A stretch of DNA of 64,000 nt from Pelagibacteraceae bacterium AG-426-G09 (GCA_003210075.1 QCNR01000001.1:62001-126000); one strand, 5' to 3'. Positions 45,312-55,636 are shown, counted from the stretch's first letter. Numbers and translations: made by a program. The notes: generated by a model from the sequence alone, not told the origin.

Positions 45312-47339
45312 ATGTTAAATTTTGATTACTTAAATAATTTAAACGAAAAGCAAAAAGAAGCTGTAACTTGTTTAAATGGACCCTTATTAATAGTAGCTGG
45401 GGCTGGATCGGGAAAAACTAAGGTATTAACTTCTAGGATTTGTCACATTGTTTTATCGAACAAGGCGACCCCGAATGAAATTTTAGCAGTAACCTTTACA
45501 AATAAAGCTGCGAATGAAATGCTCAGTAGAATTCTCTTTAATTTAAAGAAAAAAAAATTTGGTATGCCATGGGTTGGAACTTTTCATTCAATATGTGTAA
45601 AAATTTTAAGAAAACATGCTAAAGCTGCAGATTTAAATTATAATTTTACAATTCTAGATCAAGATGATCAAAAAAAATTAATTAAAAATATCTGTAAAGC
45701 AGAAAATATTGACATCAAAAAAATATCTCCAAACTATATTCTCAATGTTATTGAGAAATGGAAAAATAAAGGTTGGTATCCTGAGGATGTTATTCTTAAA
45801 AAAAGTGAAAAACTAGAGTCTTCCTTTCTTAAAATATATAAAATTTATCAAACAAAATTAATCGATCTAAACGCTTGTGATTTTAATGATTTAATACTTC
45901 ATTGTATAAAAATTTTTGAAAAAAATCCCGATATTACAAAAATGTATTCAAGAAATTTTAAATATATATTAGTTGATGAGTATCAAGATACAAATTTTAT
46001 ACAAAGTAAATGGTTAAATTTATTATCAAAAGAAAATAATAATATTTGTTGTGTAGGTGATGATGATCAATCAATTTATAGTTGGAGAGGGGCTGAAATT
46101 AAAAATTTTTTAGAATTTGACAAAATGTACCAAAATACAAAAATAATAAGACTAGAAAAAAATTATAGATCAACACAAAATATTTTAACTGTAGCTTCTG
46201 GTCTTATTTCTAATAATGAAAATAGAGTAGGAAAAAATCTTTTCACAGATGGAGAGGAAGGGGAAAATGTTTATCTAGACAGTTATAGAAGCGGGAAAGA
46301 TGAAGCTATAGGTATTGGTGAAAAAATTGAAAAATTAAAAAAAAAATTTAAGTTAAATAATATTACTATATTAGTAAGGGCAATATTTCAGACACGTGAA
46401 TTTGAAGAACGTTTTCTTAAAATTGGATTACCTTATAGAATTATTGGAGGTATTAAATTCTACGAAAGAGCAGAAATAAAAGATTGTATTGCTTACTTAA
46501 GAATTGTGTATCAAACTAAAGATGACTTATCATTTGAGAGAATTATTAATGTCCCAAAAAGATCAATTGGCGAAACTACTATTAAAACAATTTACGATTT
46601 TTGTAAGAAAAATAATTTATCACTTGAGGATGGTGCTAAAAAAATGATTGAACTTAATATGATTAAACCAAAGCCTAAATTAGGATTAAATTCAATTTTA
46701 AGTCTTCTACAGAAATGGAGATTTGATCATAGAAAAAAAGTTAATCACGTAAAATTACTTCAAATAATTTTGGATGAGTCTGGATATAGTCAAATGCTTA
46801 AAGATAAAAAAGATCTAGAAAATGAAAATAGACTTGAAAATATAAAAGAACTTTTAAATGCAATGAAAGAATTTGATAATATTGAAAGTTTTTTAGAACA
46901 TGTCGCTTTAGCTACTTCGATAGATCAAGATTGGGAGGGTCAAAAAGTAAATTTAATGACAATGCATTCTTCTAAAGGATTAGAGTTTGATGTAGTATTT
47001 TTACCAGGATGGGAAGAAGGATTGTTTCCACATCAAAAATCAATGGAGGAGAAAGGTCAAAGTGGATTAGAAGAGGAAAGAAGATTGGCTTATGTTGGTA
47101 TAACGCGTGCAAAAAAGATAGCATATATCTCTTTTTCCATGAACAGATTTTATCAAGGAGATTGGATAGACAGTATATCATCTAGATTCATTGACGAGTT
47201 ACCAGAAAAAAATGTTGAAAAAAATAATCAATTTTTAAAGGATGAAAGTGATGATTTTGAATTTAATCAAGATATAGATTATGAAAATGAAATAAAGAGC
47301 CCTGGATGGCTTAGATATCAAAAAAGAATTAAACAATGA
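45312..47339 (+). CDS. uvrD: ATP-dependent DNA helicase UvrD/PcrA
   Basis: This superfamily-1 helicase of 675 residues works in excision and mismatch repair. Motifs in order: Q-motif LNEKQKEAV, Walker A AGAGSGKTKVL, TFTNKAANEM, Walker B VDEYQDTN, GDDDQSIYSWRGA, KNYRSTQNI, LMTMHSSKGLEFDVVF and YVGITRAKK. The C-terminal tail is shorter than in E. coli UvrD. The stop overlaps the pepP start as ATGA. Confidence 0.95.
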   Translation: MLNFDYLNNLNEKQKEAVTCLNGPLLIVAGAGSGKTKVLTSRICHIVLSNKATPNEILAVTFTNKAANEMLSRILFNLKKKKFGMPWVGTFHSICVKILRKHAKAADLNYNFTILDQDDQKKLIKNICKAENIDIKKISPNYILNVIEKWKNKGWYPEDVILKKSEKLESSFLKIYKIYQTKLIDLNACDFNDLILHCIKIFEKNPDITKMYSRNFKYILVDEYQDTNFIQSKWLNLLSKENNNICCVGDDDQSIYSWRGAEIKNFLEFDKMYQNTKIIRLEKNYRSTQNILTVASGLISNNENRVGKNLFTDGEEGENVYLDSYRSGKDEAIGIGEKIEKLKKKFKLNNITILVRAIFQTREFEERFLKIGLPYRIIGGIKFYERAEIKDCIAYLRIVYQTKDDLSFERIINVPKRSIGETTIKTIYDFCKKNNLSLEDGAKKMIELNMIKPKPKLGLNSILSLLQKWRFDHRKKVNHVKLLQIILDESGYSQMLKDKKDLENENRLENIKELLNAMKEFDNIESFLEHVALATSIDQDWEGQKVNLMTMHSSKGLEFDVVFLPGWEEGLFPHQKSMEEKGQSGLEEERRLAYVGITRAKKIAYISFSMNRFYQGDWIDSISSRFIDELPEKNVEKNNQFLKDESDDFEFNQDIDYENEIKSPGWLRYQKRIKQ

Positions 47340-49033
47340 AAACATATTTAAAAATTAAAAAGTATTTAAAATCATATGAACTAGATGCTTACATTGTGCC
47401 TAAAAATGACGAATTTTTCAGTGAATATGCCTATCCAAATAGGCTTAAGACTATTTCTAATTTTTCAGGATCTGCAGGTTTTTGTATAATTACAAAATCA
47501 TTGAATTATCTATTTGTTGATGGAAGATATTTAATTCAAAGCAAAATGGAGAGTGGAAAATATTTTAAAATTATTGAAATTCCATACATTTTTCCAAAAG
47601 ATATTTTAAATTATAAACGGATTAATAAAATAGGATACGATCCTAAGTTATTTACATCTCCAACATTAAATAAATATTTTGGGTATAAATACCACCTAAT
47701 ACCGATTAAAAAAAATTTAGTTGATTGTATTTATTCTGAAAAAGAAAAAAAAATAGATCTTTTCTATAAACTAGAAGACAAAATTGTAGGCGAAAGTATT
47801 AAATCAAAACTTAATAGACTGCATAAAATTTTAAAAAAAAATAAATCAGATAGTATATTTATTTCTGCACCAGAAAATGTTGCTTGGTTGCTAAATATTA
47901 GAGGAAGGGATAATCCAAATAGTCCAATTCCAAATGCTAGATTAATAATTGATAAAGAAAAAAATATTTTTTGTTTTTGTGATTTAAAAAAAATAAATAA
48001 AATAAAAAAAATAAAATATAAAAAGGTAAAATTTCATAAATTTGAAGAAATATACGAGATTTTATCAAAGTTAAATTCATCTTTATTTACAATAGATGGT
48101 TTGACCTGTTCAATTTTTTACCAAAGTTTAATAGAATCAAGATTTAAAATTTCAAATTTTGAGGATCCAATTTATCATCTAAAATCTATTAAAAACAAAA
48201 TCGAAATAGAAAATATGAAAAAAGCTCATATAAAAGATGGTGTTGCTTTAACCAAATTTCTATTTTGGATTAAACAAGAGAAAAATTTTGGTTTTGACGA
48301 ATTGACTTTGGAAAAAAAGTTAGAAAAATTTAGAAAGCAAAATAAAGATTATATTTATCCAAGTTTTAATACAATTGCTGGATCGGGGCCCAATAGTGCA
48401 ATAATACACTACAGGTCCTCGAAAAAAACAAATAGGAAAATTAAAAAGGATGATATCTTCCTATGTGACTCTGGTGGGCAGTACAAGTATGGAACAACAG
48501 ATGTGACCAGAACTGTGTGTTTTAAGAAACCTTCAGAAAGAATAAAAAATATATTTACAAGAGTGCTTAAGGGCCACATAGCCGTTGCTACAAATAATTT
48601 AAATAAAATAAAAAAAGGAAATTTAATCGACAAAAAAGCAAGAGAGTCTTTGAACAAAGTTAATTTAGATTATGGCCATGGAACAGGTCATGGAGTTGGT
48701 TTTTTTTCGAATGTTCACGAAGGACCTCAAGCTTTATCAAAATTTAATTCACTAGAATTAAAAGAAGGAATGATTGTAAGTAATGAGCCAGGATATTATG
48801 AAGAAGGTAAATTTGGAATAAGAATTGAGAATTTGGTTTATGTTGATAAAATAAAAAATAAATTAGTGTTTAAAAATCTCACAATGGCACCAATAGATGA
48901 TGATTTAATAAATGAAAAATTATTAACAAAAAATGAAAAAAACTATTTATTAAAATATAAGTTAGAGATTTATAATAATATTTCTAAATTTTTAGGAAAA
49001 AATGAAAAAAATTGGTTACTTAAATCAATTTAA
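47336..49033 (+). CDS. pepP: Xaa-Pro aminopeptidase (aminopeptidase P, M24B family)
   Basis: This dimetal peptidase removes the residue before proline. The 565-residue protein has two creatinase-like N-terminal domains and a C-terminal pita-bread domain with LCDSGGQYKYGTTDVTRT (Asp ligands), HGTGHGVGFFSNVHEGP (His) and SNEPGYYEEGKFGIRIEN (Glu ligands). It matches the longer eukaryote/alphaproteobacterial form with about 560-600 residues. It is translationally coupled to uvrD and overlaps the convergent ligA by 9 bases. Confidence 0.93.
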   Translation: MKTYLKIKKYLKSYELDAYIVPKNDEFFSEYAYPNRLKTISNFSGSAGFCIITKSLNYLFVDGRYLIQSKMESGKYFKIIEIPYIFPKDILNYKRINKIGYDPKLFTSPTLNKYFGYKYHLIPIKKNLVDCIYSEKEKKIDLFYKLEDKIVGESIKSKLNRLHKILKKNKSDSIFISAPENVAWLLNIRGRDNPNSPIPNARLIIDKEKNIFCFCDLKKINKIKKIKYKKVKFHKFEEIYEILSKLNSSLFTIDGLTCSIFYQSLIESRFKISNFEDPIYHLKSIKNKIEIENMKKAHIKDGVALTKFLFWIKQEKNFGFDELTLEKKLEKFRKQNKDYIYPSFNTIAGSGPNSAIIHYRSSKKTNRKIKKDDIFLCDSGGQYKYGTTDVTRTVCFKKPSERIKNIFTRVLKGHIAVATNNLNKIKKGNLIDKKARESLNKVNLDYGHGTGHGVGFFSNVHEGPQALSKFNSLELKEGMIVSNEPGYYEEGKFGIRIENLVYVDKIKNKLVFKNLTMAPIDDDLINEKLLTKNEKNYLLKYKLEIYNNISKFLGKNEKNWLLKSI

Positions 49034-51046
49034 TAGATTAATTAATTCGGTCTGATTTATAATTTTAACACCCAAATCTTTAGCCTGATTTACTTTTTTT
49101 GAGGTTGGTTTATCTCCAACTATTAAATAGTCTAGTTTTTTGCTTACAGAGCTTAATATCCTCCCAGAATTTTTTTCAATAACAGACTTGGCCTCTGCCC
49201 TGCTCATTTTTATTAATTTTCCTGTAATCAAGAAAGTCAGATTTTTAAGTTTTCCAGAATCATTTGTAATTTCATTTTGTATATTTAAATAATTAGAAAG
49301 ATCTCTAACAATATTTAAATTTTCTTTAATTGAAAAAAATTTTTTGATTGATGTAATTTGTATTTCTCCTATGCCATCTATATTTGTAAATGAGTTAAAA
49401 TCGTAATTTTTGTCAATTTTAATAAAATTTTTTATATTTTGCAGATGTTTGGCAATTAACTTTGCATTCTCTTGTCCTATGTGTCTAATGCCTAATGCAA
49501 ATATAAATTTATTAAGATAAATTTTTTTTGACTTATCAATTGAATATTTAAGGTTTAAAACTGATTGATTTCCCCATCCATCTAAATTTTCAATTTTTTT
49601 AAAATCCAGTTTAAAAATATCTTGTGGATATCTAATAAAATTTTTTTCCCAAAATTTTTCAACAACTTTTTTCCCAAGCCCATCAATATTAAGTGCCTCT
49701 TTTGATACAAAATGTTTAATTTTTTCTATTGCAATTTTTTCGCATGAAAATCCTTCTGATGAACATCTTTTTACTGCATCAAATTTCTTTGTTTGATTAT
49801 TAAATTCTTTTTCAACCTTTGAACCGCATGATGGACATTTGTCAGGAAATTTAAATTTTAAATTATTAGAAGATCGCTTTGATAAATCGACAGAAATTAC
49901 ATGTGGAATTACATCTCCTGCTCTTTCAATTTTTACTATATCTCCAACTCTTATATCTTTTTTTTTAATCTCATCTTCATTATGAAGTGTGGCATTTGAA
50001 ACTATTACACCGCCAATATTAACTGGTTTAACTTTTGCAACGGGGGTTAATGCACCTGTTCTTCCAACTTGAATTTCAATGTTTAAAATTTTAGAAAAAG
50101 ATGACGCAGCAGAAAATTTATGCGCTGCCGCCCATCTTGGAGCATTTCCAACAAAGCCTAACCTTTTTTGAAGTTTAAGATCATTTATTTTATAAACTAA
50201 TCCATCTACATCGTAATCTAATTCATATCTTTTTGCCTCGAAGCTTTGGTGATTTTTTATTAGATGGTCAACATTTGAAATAACACAATTATACTTGCTT
50301 GTTTTGAAACCCCATTTTTTTAAATAACTTAAAAATTCTGCTTGCTTATTGAATTTATTATTTTCAAATAAACCAAAAGTATACGCAATAAACATTAATG
50401 GTATTTTTTTTGTTTCAGCAGATTCTTTCTGTCTTAATGAACCAGAGGCAGCGTTTCTCGGGTTTGCAAATTTTTCTTTAAGACTTTCAAAATCATTTTT
50501 TTTTATATAAACCTCGCCTCTAATCTCTATATTTGATGGAAAATCTTTTGAGGTAATATTTTTTGGAATATCTTTTATTGTTTTTAAATTTTCTGTAATT
50601 ACTTCACCTTCATATCCATCTCCTCTGGACAGACCTAAAACTAAAACCCCGTTTTTGTAAGTTAAGGATGCAGATATACCATCTATCTTCGGCTCAACAC
50701 TATATTCAAAAGAATGTCTATCGCTTAGATCTAAATAATTTTTCATTTTTTTTTCAAAGTTAATTAAATCCTCTTTATTAAAAACATTAGATAGAGAAAG
50801 CATTGGGACCATATGTTTTTGTTTCTGAAAATTTTTTGATGGTTTAAAACCTACTTTTTTGGAAGGTGAATTTTTATGATTTAAAAAAATATATTGTTTT
50901 TCTAAATTTAGTATACTTCGTTTAAGCTCGTCATATTCTTTATCTGAAATTTTTGGTTTATCTTTGGAATAATAAAGTTCATCATTTTTTATAAGTTTAT
51001 TGATTTTGTCTAAATAGAATTTCTTGATCGAAACTTTGTTCACCAT
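49025..51046 (-). CDS. ligA: NAD-dependent DNA ligase
   Basis: LigA seals nicks in replication and repair. The 673-residue protein has all domains: Ia, adenylation with catalytic Lys120 in EPKIDG, OB fold, a four-Cys zinc finger (CPSCGSKVEKEF then CSSEGFSC), helix-hairpin-helix repeats and a C-terminal BRCT domain (LKNLTFLITGKLIKMSRAEAK). Its ATG overlaps the bamD stop as TAATG. In many alphaproteobacteria recN lies between bamD and ligA; here it is absent. Confidence 0.97.
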   Translation of the reverse strand: MVNKVSIKKFYLDKINKLIKNDELYYSKDKPKISDKEYDELKRSILNLEKQYIFLNHKNSPSKKVGFKPSKNFQKQKHMVPMLSLSNVFNKEDLINFEKKMKNYLDLSDRHSFEYSVEPKIDGISASLTYKNGVLVLGLSRGDGYEGEVITENLKTIKDIPKNITSKDFPSNIEIRGEVYIKKNDFESLKEKFANPRNAASGSLRQKESAETKKIPLMFIAYTFGLFENNKFNKQAEFLSYLKKWGFKTSKYNCVISNVDHLIKNHQSFEAKRYELDYDVDGLVYKINDLKLQKRLGFVGNAPRWAAAHKFSAASSFSKILNIEIQVGRTGALTPVAKVKPVNIGGVIVSNATLHNEDEIKKKDIRVGDIVKIERAGDVIPHVISVDLSKRSSNNLKFKFPDKCPSCGSKVEKEFNNQTKKFDAVKRCSSEGFSCEKIAIEKIKHFVSKEALNIDGLGKKVVEKFWEKNFIRYPQDIFKLDFKKIENLDGWGNQSVLNLKYSIDKSKKIYLNKFIFALGIRHIGQENAKLIAKHLQNIKNFIKIDKNYDFNSFTNIDGIGEIQITSIKKFFSIKENLNIVRDLSNYLNIQNEITNDSGKLKNLTFLITGKLIKMSRAEAKSVIEKNSGRILSSVSKKLDYLIVGDKPTSKKVNQAKDLGVKIINQTELINLLN

Positions 51047-51888
51047 TAGAATATTTTTGTTTTAATTTTTTCAATTAATGATTTCTTTTTACTTTTATCT
51101 TTTTTCATTTTAATTTTTTTTGGAGAATAGTTTTTATTGAAAACTTTGAAAGACTTTTCATACCATTGACTTGATTGATAATTATAACCTAAAACATAGG
51201 CGTATTTTTTTGCCTCATCTACTAAACCAATTTTATAATGAATTTCTACCAATCTGTGTAATGCTTCTTCAATAAAAATTGAATCATTGTAGTTTTCTAC
51301 GACAAGTTTAAATCTATTAATTGCTGGTATCCATTTTTCTTTTTCAAAATAGTATCTAGCTAAATACATTTCTTTTGAAACTAAAAACTCATTAATTAAC
51401 TCTAATTTAAATTTTGCATCTAATGCATAATCTGTATCAGAAAAATTTTTTATTACATATTCAAAATATTCTTTTGATTTTAAAATTGGATCCAAATCTT
51501 TTGTCTCATCGACTATTGTATCATAGTAGGTAATTCCTAAAAAATAGTAAGCATAATCAGTACGGGGATGTCTGGGATAGGTATTTATAAATCTCTTAAG
51601 TTCATAAATTGTGTCACTATAATAACCTTGTGAATAATATGAGTATGCTGACATTAGCGCGGCTCTTGGAGCCCATTCGGATTGTGGAAATAATAATTCA
51701 GCTTCACTAAATTTTTTTGCTGCGGTTAAACCGTCATTATTTTCAAGTGCTTTTAGCCCCGCCTCATAAGCATCTATCATTTGTAAATCTATTTCTTTTT
51801 TTTCGATAACCTCGACTAAAGTTTTTTCTTTTGTACAAGAAGTAAGAAATATTAATATAGTAAATAAACTTAATATGAAAAAACGCAT
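51046..51888 (-). CDS. bamD: Outer membrane assembly lipoprotein BamD
   Basis: BamD is the essential lipoprotein of the beta-barrel assembly machine. The 280-residue protein has a lipobox LTSC with Cys18 and about five TPR repeats (ALENNDGLTAAKKFSEAELLFPQSEWAPRAALMSAYSYYSQ is the first). The C-terminal tail is Lys-rich. It lies 37 bases downstream of lpxC, the usual alphaproteobacterial order, and is coupled to ligA. Confidence 0.93.
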   Translation of the reverse strand: MRFFILSLFTILIFLTSCTKEKTLVEVIEKKEIDLQMIDAYEAGLKALENNDGLTAAKKFSEAELLFPQSEWAPRAALMSAYSYYSQGYYSDTIYELKRFINTYPRHPRTDYAYYFLGITYYDTIVDETKDLDPILKSKEYFEYVIKNFSDTDYALDAKFKLELINEFLVSKEMYLARYYFEKEKWIPAINRFKLVVENYNDSIFIEEALHRLVEIHYKIGLVDEAKKYAYVLGYNYQSSQWYEKSFKVFNKNYSPKKIKMKKDKSKKKSLIEKIKTKIF

Positions 51889-51925
51889 ATATATTTATTA
51901 GCAGAAATAAAAAAAATTTCTATTT

Positions 51926-52846
51926 TTATGCAATAGATTTTAGATAAGATCTATCTAGGATTTGATAAGGTAAAGTCTTTTCTTTAATCTCTATAACTGT
52001 AAAGTTTGATTTATCAGAAAAAAGTTTTCTCAAAATTTTATTGGTTAATCCATGACCCCCTTGGGATGTAGTTAGTGATCCAACAATTCTGTAACCAGAT
52101 AAATATAAATCACCCATGCAATCGAGTATTTTATGATTAACAAACTCTTTTGAATTTCTTAATCCATTTTTATTTAAAATTTCATTTTCACTCACAACAA
52201 TAGCATTGTCTAAGCTTCCTCCTTTTGCAAAACCAGCTTTTTGAAGCTTCTCAACATCCTCATGTAAGCAAAAAGTTCTGGACTCAAAAACATTTTTTAA
52301 ATCGTCACTAAATATATTTACTTTATTTCTTTGTTTTGAAATTATTTTGTTTTTATATTCGATTTCAAAGTCAATTTCTGATGCTACTTTTGACTTATCT
52401 ATAGAAATATATTTGCTACCTTCTTTATATGAAACACTTTTATCTATTTTAATTAATTTTATAGGTGTAGAAGAAGATTTAATTCCTACCGCTAAAATCT
52501 TTTCTATAAATTTCTTTGCTGATCCGTCTAAAATTGGTAACTCTTGAGAATTTAATTCAACAACTAAATTGTCAATTCCTAAACCGTAAAGTGCGCCCAT
52601 CAAATGCTCTACCGTTGAAACCTTTGCACCATATTCATTTGATAAAGTCGTACATAGTGTAGTATCAACAACATTATCATAAGTTGGTATTACAATATTA
52701 TTTGTTTTTATATCAACTCTTTTGAATATAATTCCTGTGTTTGGTTCTGATGGCACGAGAGTTAAATCTACAAGCTTTCCTGAGTGAAGACCTATGCCGC
52801 TAAAACAAATTTTTTGATTAATCGTTTTTTGATTTAAAATAGACAT
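51926..52846 (-). CDS. lpxC: UDP-3-O-acyl-N-acetylglucosamine deacetylase
   Basis: LpxC carries out the committed step of lipid A synthesis. The 306-residue zinc enzyme shows FSGIGLHSGK, STVEHLMGALYGLGIDNL (metal His), ELPILDGSAKKF, HKILDCMGDLYLSG (metal His and Asp) and GGHGLTNKIL (catalytic His). Length is normal. It directly follows the ftsA region with a 58-base gap; ftsZ, normally located there, is missing. The gap is A-rich with no clear hairpin. Confidence 0.96.
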   Translation of the reverse strand: MSILNQKTINQKICFSGIGLHSGKLVDLTLVPSEPNTGIIFKRVDIKTNNIVIPTYDNVVDTTLCTTLSNEYGAKVSTVEHLMGALYGLGIDNLVVELNSQELPILDGSAKKFIEKILAVGIKSSSTPIKLIKIDKSVSYKEGSKYISIDKSKVASEIDFEIEYKNKIISKQRNKVNIFSDDLKNVFESRTFCLHEDVEKLQKAGFAKGGSLDNAIVVSENEILNKNGLRNSKEFVNHKILDCMGDLYLSGYRIVGSLTTSQGGHGLTNKILRKLFSDKSNFTVIEIKEKTLPYQILDRSYLKSIA

Positions 52847-52904
52847 ACAAAACTATATTAAAAAAAAAATGTCTTAAAAAAACAACTTATGTTACAAAAA
52901 ATTG

Positions 52905-54056
52905 CTATTTTTCTGTGAAATAATTGAATAATTTTTCAAAAATACCTTTGTTTTCTAAGCTAATAGGTGCTTTTTGAGAACGAATTTCCATTTCATCATT
53001 ACTATACTTTAATGCACTATCGCAACTATCTTTTGCAGTTTCATTTATAATTGACATTTCATTTAAAAAACTGAATTCAGGTCCAAACGATAGAAGATTT
53101 TCACTTAAAACTTTAGATCCATTCCCTATAAAATAAAGCTTTAAATCAGAATTAAAATTAAAATTATTTATTAAGGGACAGTTTAAAAACAAAAGTTCGA
53201 TTATTTCCTCCAAACGTGCATTAATTATTTTTTTAAGCAATTTATCATCTGATTTGTTAATTATAATATCTTCATATTTATTACTTTTAGAAAATTTAAA
53301 TTTTTCTGCTTCTGCTTTACGGTAATCTAAATTCAAAACTTTTGCTATATCATTGGTAATATGATGTCCTCCAATATAAGTATTATTTAAATATAAAAGT
53401 TTACTATCCTGAAAAATTGTAAGACTACTTTTTTTTAAACCTATATCTATAAAAGAAATATAGCCAGAAATTTCGTTTTTTTTAATTATATCTAAAGATT
53501 TTATATAACTAGTACAGTAAATACTTTTTAACGTTATATGTTTTTTTAAAAACAACTCTCTGATTTTATCACAGGTTTTTTTTTCTATTAAAACAAATTT
53601 TAAATCTATTATAACTTTTTGCGCTTCCACAGTGATTTCATTTTTTTCATCAAAAATCTTGTCATCAATCATTATTTGATGTTTTATAGTGTGTAAAATA
53701 TCTTTATCCTTATTATTTAATTTTATTATATTTTCACTTTCATTAATTAAATGATCAATGTCTGTTTTATTAATTATTTTCTTATCAAAATTTTTTTGTA
53801 TTGAAAAATCTAATGAATAAATACTTGAAGAGTCAATTAATAACAAAACTTCTTTTAGGTGTTGACTTAAATCATTTTCAGCTTTTGAAATTATATTGGT
53901 TATTGGTTGTTCATTTTTTGAATTTTTATTTCTAGTATAATCTATTTTTTCTTCATAAAAAGAACATTGGTTTAAAATTAGTTTGTCATAAACTGCAAGA
54001 CGTATGTGTGTAGAGCCAAATTCTAATATAGGGTATGGTGAATTAATTTTAGTCAT
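52905..54056 (-). CDS. ftsA: Cell division protein FtsA (divergent)
   Basis: FtsA is an actin-like protein that anchors FtsZ to the membrane. The 383-residue protein shows an actin-like phosphate-1 region PILEFGSTHIRLAVYD, the second phosphate region SFIDIGLKKSSLTIF and FIGNGSKVLS. It ends with the amphipathic helix KGIFEKLFNYFTEK expected for membrane attachment. Position after ftsQ in the cluster supports the name. Overall conservation is low. The start overlaps ftsQ by 4 bases. No ftsZ follows, so its partner must be encoded elsewhere. Confidence 0.88.
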   Translation of the reverse strand: MTKINSPYPILEFGSTHIRLAVYDKLILNQCSFYEEKIDYTRNKNSKNEQPITNIISKAENDLSQHLKEVLLLIDSSSIYSLDFSIQKNFDKKIINKTDIDHLINESENIIKLNNKDKDILHTIKHQIMIDDKIFDEKNEITVEAQKVIIDLKFVLIEKKTCDKIRELFLKKHITLKSIYCTSYIKSLDIIKKNEISGYISFIDIGLKKSSLTIFQDSKLLYLNNTYIGGHHITNDIAKVLNLDYRKAEAEKFKFSKSNKYEDIIINKSDDKLLKKIINARLEEIIELLFLNCPLINNFNFNSDLKLYFIGNGSKVLSENLLSFGPEFSFLNEMSIINETAKDSCDSALKYSNDEMEIRSQKAPISLENKGIFEKLFNYFTEK

Positions 54057-54733
54057 GATAAAATTATCTTATCTTTTATTCTTAAATCAATTACTTTAAC
54101 TCCATTTGAAAGGGATATATTTATTATTTTTTTTAATAAATTTAGTGAAAAGTCTAAATTATTATTCGAAAGTTTAATTAGTATTTTATCTTGATAAAGT
54201 AAATCCCATCTATTTGATTTAAAAAAATATAATTTTTTAAAATCATTTATTTTAAAGCCATTTTTATTTAATTTATCGTTTAATTCTAAAAAGATTTTAA
54301 CATTAACATTTCCAACAATTAAAGGTAAATCCTCTTCTACAATTTTATTAATTATTTTTTTACCATTCAAACCAATATATGTTTTTTTATTATTATCGAA
54401 GTAATATGCTAAAATTTTTGTCTCCTTAAGTTCAATTTTAATAGCTGAAGGATATTCCTTTTTAATTTTATATTCTCCGATAATGTTAAAATTATTCAGA
54501 ATGTTTTGGATTTTTTTAGTTTTAATCGAAAATATAGTAGAATTATAAAATTCATTTAAGGACTCATAAATTTCATTATTAATTTTATTTCCTATATTGC
54601 TTTCAAGCGTAATTTTTTTTATCTTAAAAAAATCATTAATATAATTGATTGAATTTATATTATGCAGACTCAATAATATAAAAAGAAAAAATAAATATAA
54701 ATAAATTTTTCCTTTATCTATTAATTGAAGCAT
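54053..54733 (-). CDS. ftsQ: Cell division protein FtsQ
   Basis: FtsQ is a bitopic divisome protein linking cytoplasmic and periplasmic parts. The 226-residue protein has one N-terminal membrane helix (LYLFFLFILLSLHNINSI), then a POTRA-like domain with FFKIKKITLESNI, and EYKIKKEYPSAIKIELKE, the typical FtsQ block. It is identified by structure and position between ddl and ftsA. It overlaps ddl by 20 bases and ftsA by 4. Confidence 0.88.
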   Translation of the reverse strand: MLQLIDKGKIYLYLFFLFILLSLHNINSINYINDFFKIKKITLESNIGNKINNEIYESLNEFYNSTIFSIKTKKIQNILNNFNIIGEYKIKKEYPSAIKIELKETKILAYYFDNNKKTYIGLNGKKIINKIVEEDLPLIVGNVNVKIFLELNDKLNKNGFKINDFKKLYFFKSNRWDLLYQDKILIKLSNNNLDFSLNLLKKIINISLSNGVKVIDLRIKDKIILS

Positions 54734-55631
54734 CTTTTATTATCCAATTTATTAATTTGTAAAAACTAATGCCTTTATATTTTGCAATTTCTGGAACTAA
54801 TGATAGTTCTGTCATTCCAGGTTGAGTATTGACCTCCAACAAATAAAATTTATCGTCATAATATCTAAAATCACTTCTTGTTATTCCTCTGCAACCGGTT
54901 ATGCGATGAGCGTTTAATGCAATATTTTCAACTTTCTTTAGTTCTTTCTCTGAAAGATTAACTGGAAGAACATGCTTTGTTTTAGCATTTTTGTCATACT
55001 TTGCTTTGTAGTCATAAAATTTTCTTTTTGGTACCAATTCAATAGTACCAAGTGTTTTTTTACCCATAACCGCAACTTGTATTTCTCTACCTGGTATATA
55101 TTTTTCAATCAAAATTTCTCTTTCATTTTCTAATTTTTTGATATTTTTAATAAAGTTATTTTTGTTACAAATGTAAACTCCAACGCTAGAGCCTTCGTTA
55201 ATAGGTTTTACCACTACTGGGAATTTAAGTTTTGTTTTAACTGCGTTAAATATATCTTTATAATTTTTTTCAGAATTTGCCTTAAATATTAAATCTTTAG
55301 GAGTTAAAATTTTATTTTTTAGAAATATTTTTTTTGAAATAACTTTATTAATACAAATTGAAGACGCTTTAACACCTGAATGTGTATATTTTATTTTTTC
55401 ATTTTCTAAGATTAATTGAATGTATCCATCCTCACCGTATCTACCGTGTAGAGCATTAAATACAACATTTGGCCTAAATTTTTTTATTTCTTTAATAAAA
55501 CCATTTTTTGGATCGAGTATTTTGCAGAAATAATTATTTTTAATTTGTTTATAAACTGCTCTTGCTGTTTTTAAACTTATATCTCTTTCTTTAGAATAAC
55601 CACCAGCTAATATTAATACTTTCTTCTTCAT
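54714..55631 (-). CDS. ddl: D-alanine-D-alanine ligase
   Basis: Ddl makes the D-Ala-D-Ala dipeptide added by MurF. The 305-residue ATP-grasp enzyme has LAGGYSKERDISLKTA, FNALHGRYGEDGYIQ, PVVVKPINEGSSVGV, EKYIPGREIQVAVMG and YLLEVNTQPGMTELS with metal-binding Glu/Asn. Normal length. It lies 5 bases after murB and overlaps ftsQ. Confidence 0.96.
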   Translation of the reverse strand: MKKKVLILAGGYSKERDISLKTARAVYKQIKNNYFCKILDPKNGFIKEIKKFRPNVVFNALHGRYGEDGYIQLILENEKIKYTHSGVKASSICINKVISKKIFLKNKILTPKDLIFKANSEKNYKDIFNAVKTKLKFPVVVKPINEGSSVGVYICNKNNFIKNIKKLENEREILIEKYIPGREIQVAVMGKKTLGTIELVPKRKFYDYKAKYDKNAKTKHVLPVNLSEKELKKVENIALNAHRITGCRGITRSDFRYYDDKFYLLEVNTQPGMTELSLVPEIAKYKGISFYKLINWIIKDASINR

Positions 55632-55636
55632 TAAAA

